DNA of 14,615 nt from Bacillota bacterium (GTDB lineage Bacteria > Bacillota > Clostridia > DSM-8532): contig JAEYPI010000062.1 in the NCBI GenBank assembly GCA_023410885.1, positions 1-14,615 of the forward strand, read 5' to 3'. Below, piece after piece: positions 13,770-14,615 of the stretch. The notes beneath the pieces were generated by a model. The model made no database searches and was not told the DNA's origin. It worked only from the letters and a program-made list of their open reading frames with translations. Position numbers and translations under genes: made by a program. Every line of letters starts with the position of its first letter. Within the stretch, counting starts at the first letter, position 1.

Positions 13770-14615
13770 TTATACCTTGAGCACGGCCCCTTCACTGGCA
13801 GAGGTAACAAATTTCACATATCGGGCCAAATAACCGCTTCTGATTTTAGGCGGTAGACATACCCAACGTGATTTTCGCTCTTCGAGCTCTTGCTCACAAA
13901 CCTTGAGGGTCAGAGTACAATGAATCATATCAATGGCGATTAAATCGCCGTCCTCAACAAGGGCAATAATTCCTCCCTCGGCCGCTTCCGGCGAGATATG
14001 CCCGATACAAGCACCTCGGGTCGCGCCGCTGAACCGTCCATCGGTTATGAGCGCTACATCCGCATCAAGTCCCATACCGGCAAGGGTTGAGGTTGGCATA
14101 AGCATTTCGCGCATACCGGGTCCACCCTTTGGCCCCTCATAGCGGATGACCACCACTTCCCCTTTGTTGATCTTGCCGCCTAAAATGGCCTGAATAACCT
14201 CTTCCTCCGAGTCAAAAACCCTGGCAGGTCCCTCATGAACCAGCATATTTTCAGCAACAGCGCTTCTTTTGACTACACTGCCGTGGGGTGCCAGATTCCC
14301 TTTTAGAACGGCTATGCCGCCGGTGGGTGAGTAAGGGGTTTCAATAGGGCGAATAACATTGGGATTTGAGTTCATGACCTTAGCCATGTTTTCACCAATG
14401 GTTTTTCCTGTAACAGTAGTACAGGCCTCATTGAGTAATCCCTTCTTAGATAACTCTTTCATCACCGCATATACACCACCTGCGGCACAAAGATCCTCTA
14501 CAAAGTGCCCCCCTGCAGGTGCTAATTTACACAAATTAGGGGTCCTTTCACTAATACGGTTTGCGTTGTCGAGATCAAAAGGAACACCGGCCTCAAAAGC
14601 AATAGCAGGTAAATG
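13770..14615 (-). CDS. ilvD: Dihydroxy-acid dehydratase, C-terminal half (5' end beyond the window)
   Basis: The last 282 codons are present, reading HLPAIAFEAGVPFDLDNANR from the window edge. IlvD is an Fe-S enzyme that dehydrates dihydroxy-isovalerate and dihydroxy-methylvalerate, the third step of the valine/isoleucine pathway. Family landmarks are TPNLCKLAPAGGHFVEDL, SPTGGIAVLKGNLAP, RYEGPKGGPGMREML and ITDGRFSGATRG, whose Ser is the catalytic base in studied homologues. The beta-rich C-terminal swivelling domain follows (VEDGDLIAIDM). The cluster cysteines lie mostly in the missing N-terminal part. The frame is open across the whole window edge, so this is a cut-off gene, not a broken one. 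It precedes ilvB in a likely operon. Confidence 0.95.
   Translation of the reverse strand, partial: HLPAIAFEAGVPFDLDNANRISERTPNLCKLAPAGGHFVEDLCAAGGVYAVMKELSKKGLLNEACTTVTGKTIGENMAKVMNSNPNVIRPIETPYSPTGGIAVLKGNLAPHGSVVKRSAVAENMLVHEGPARVFDSEEEVIQAILGGKINKGEVVVIRYEGPKGGPGMREMLMPTSTLAGMGLDADVALITDGRFSGATRGACIGHISPEAAEGGIIALVEDGDLIAIDMIHCTLTLKVCEQELEERKSRWVCLPPKIRSGYLARYVKFVTSASEGAVLKV

Noticed and set aside
489..14142. Numerous plus-strand open frames opposite glmS, glmM, ilvB, ilvD and the sugar genes
   Set aside because: They are antisense shadows of well-identified genes and show no ribosome sites or recognisable domains.

Overview
The window looks like chromosomal DNA of a Bacillota bacterium, most likely of the Clostridia (inference). 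The reasons are the consensus sigma-A promoters, strong GGAGG ribosome binding sites, a glmS ribozyme upstream of glmS, a CcpA-like LacI-family regulator and a CUT1 sugar transporter. All genes that can be supported lie on the minus strand, so transcription runs from high to low coordinates.

Reading in the direction of transcription, the window opens with branched-chain amino acid synthesis: the 3' part of ilvD (13770-14615) and a complete ilvB (12018-13700), with no ilvN next to them. About 500 bases without a gene follow. They hold two inverted repeats, a perfect consensus promoter and three CcpA/LacI-type palindromic operators spaced 53 and 56 bases apart.

Next is a carbohydrate operon (4529-11508). 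It has a LacI-family repressor, a lipoprotein sugar-binding protein, two ABC permeases and two different non-secreted GH30 glycoside hydrolases. The permeases and hydrolases are tightly spaced or overlapping. No ATPase is present, so a shared MsmK-type ATPase elsewhere is implied. The likely logic is import of a beta-linked oligosaccharide and cytoplasmic hydrolysis by the two GH30 enzymes, under an autoregulated repressor. The substrate cannot be read from the sequence.

The next part carries a tRNA-Val(CAC) with its own promoter and terminator, then glmM (2888-4237) and glmS (395-2221). These give two steps of UDP-GlcNAc synthesis. A clear glmS self-cleaving ribozyme (about 2512-2702) sits in the glmS leader, but an unusually long spacer of about 290 bases lies between it and the start codon. 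After glmS come a hairpin region and the first 55 codons of an isochorismatase-like hydrolase.

The least explained signal is a small modular repeat family. A hairpin of variable sequence is followed by a conserved 18-base tail close to ACAAGCCTCGACCCGTAA. Five copies were seen: one in the glmS spacer, two in tandem just after glmM, and two in tandem between the repressor and the sugar-binding protein genes. In the last array the hairpin contains the repressor's stop codon.
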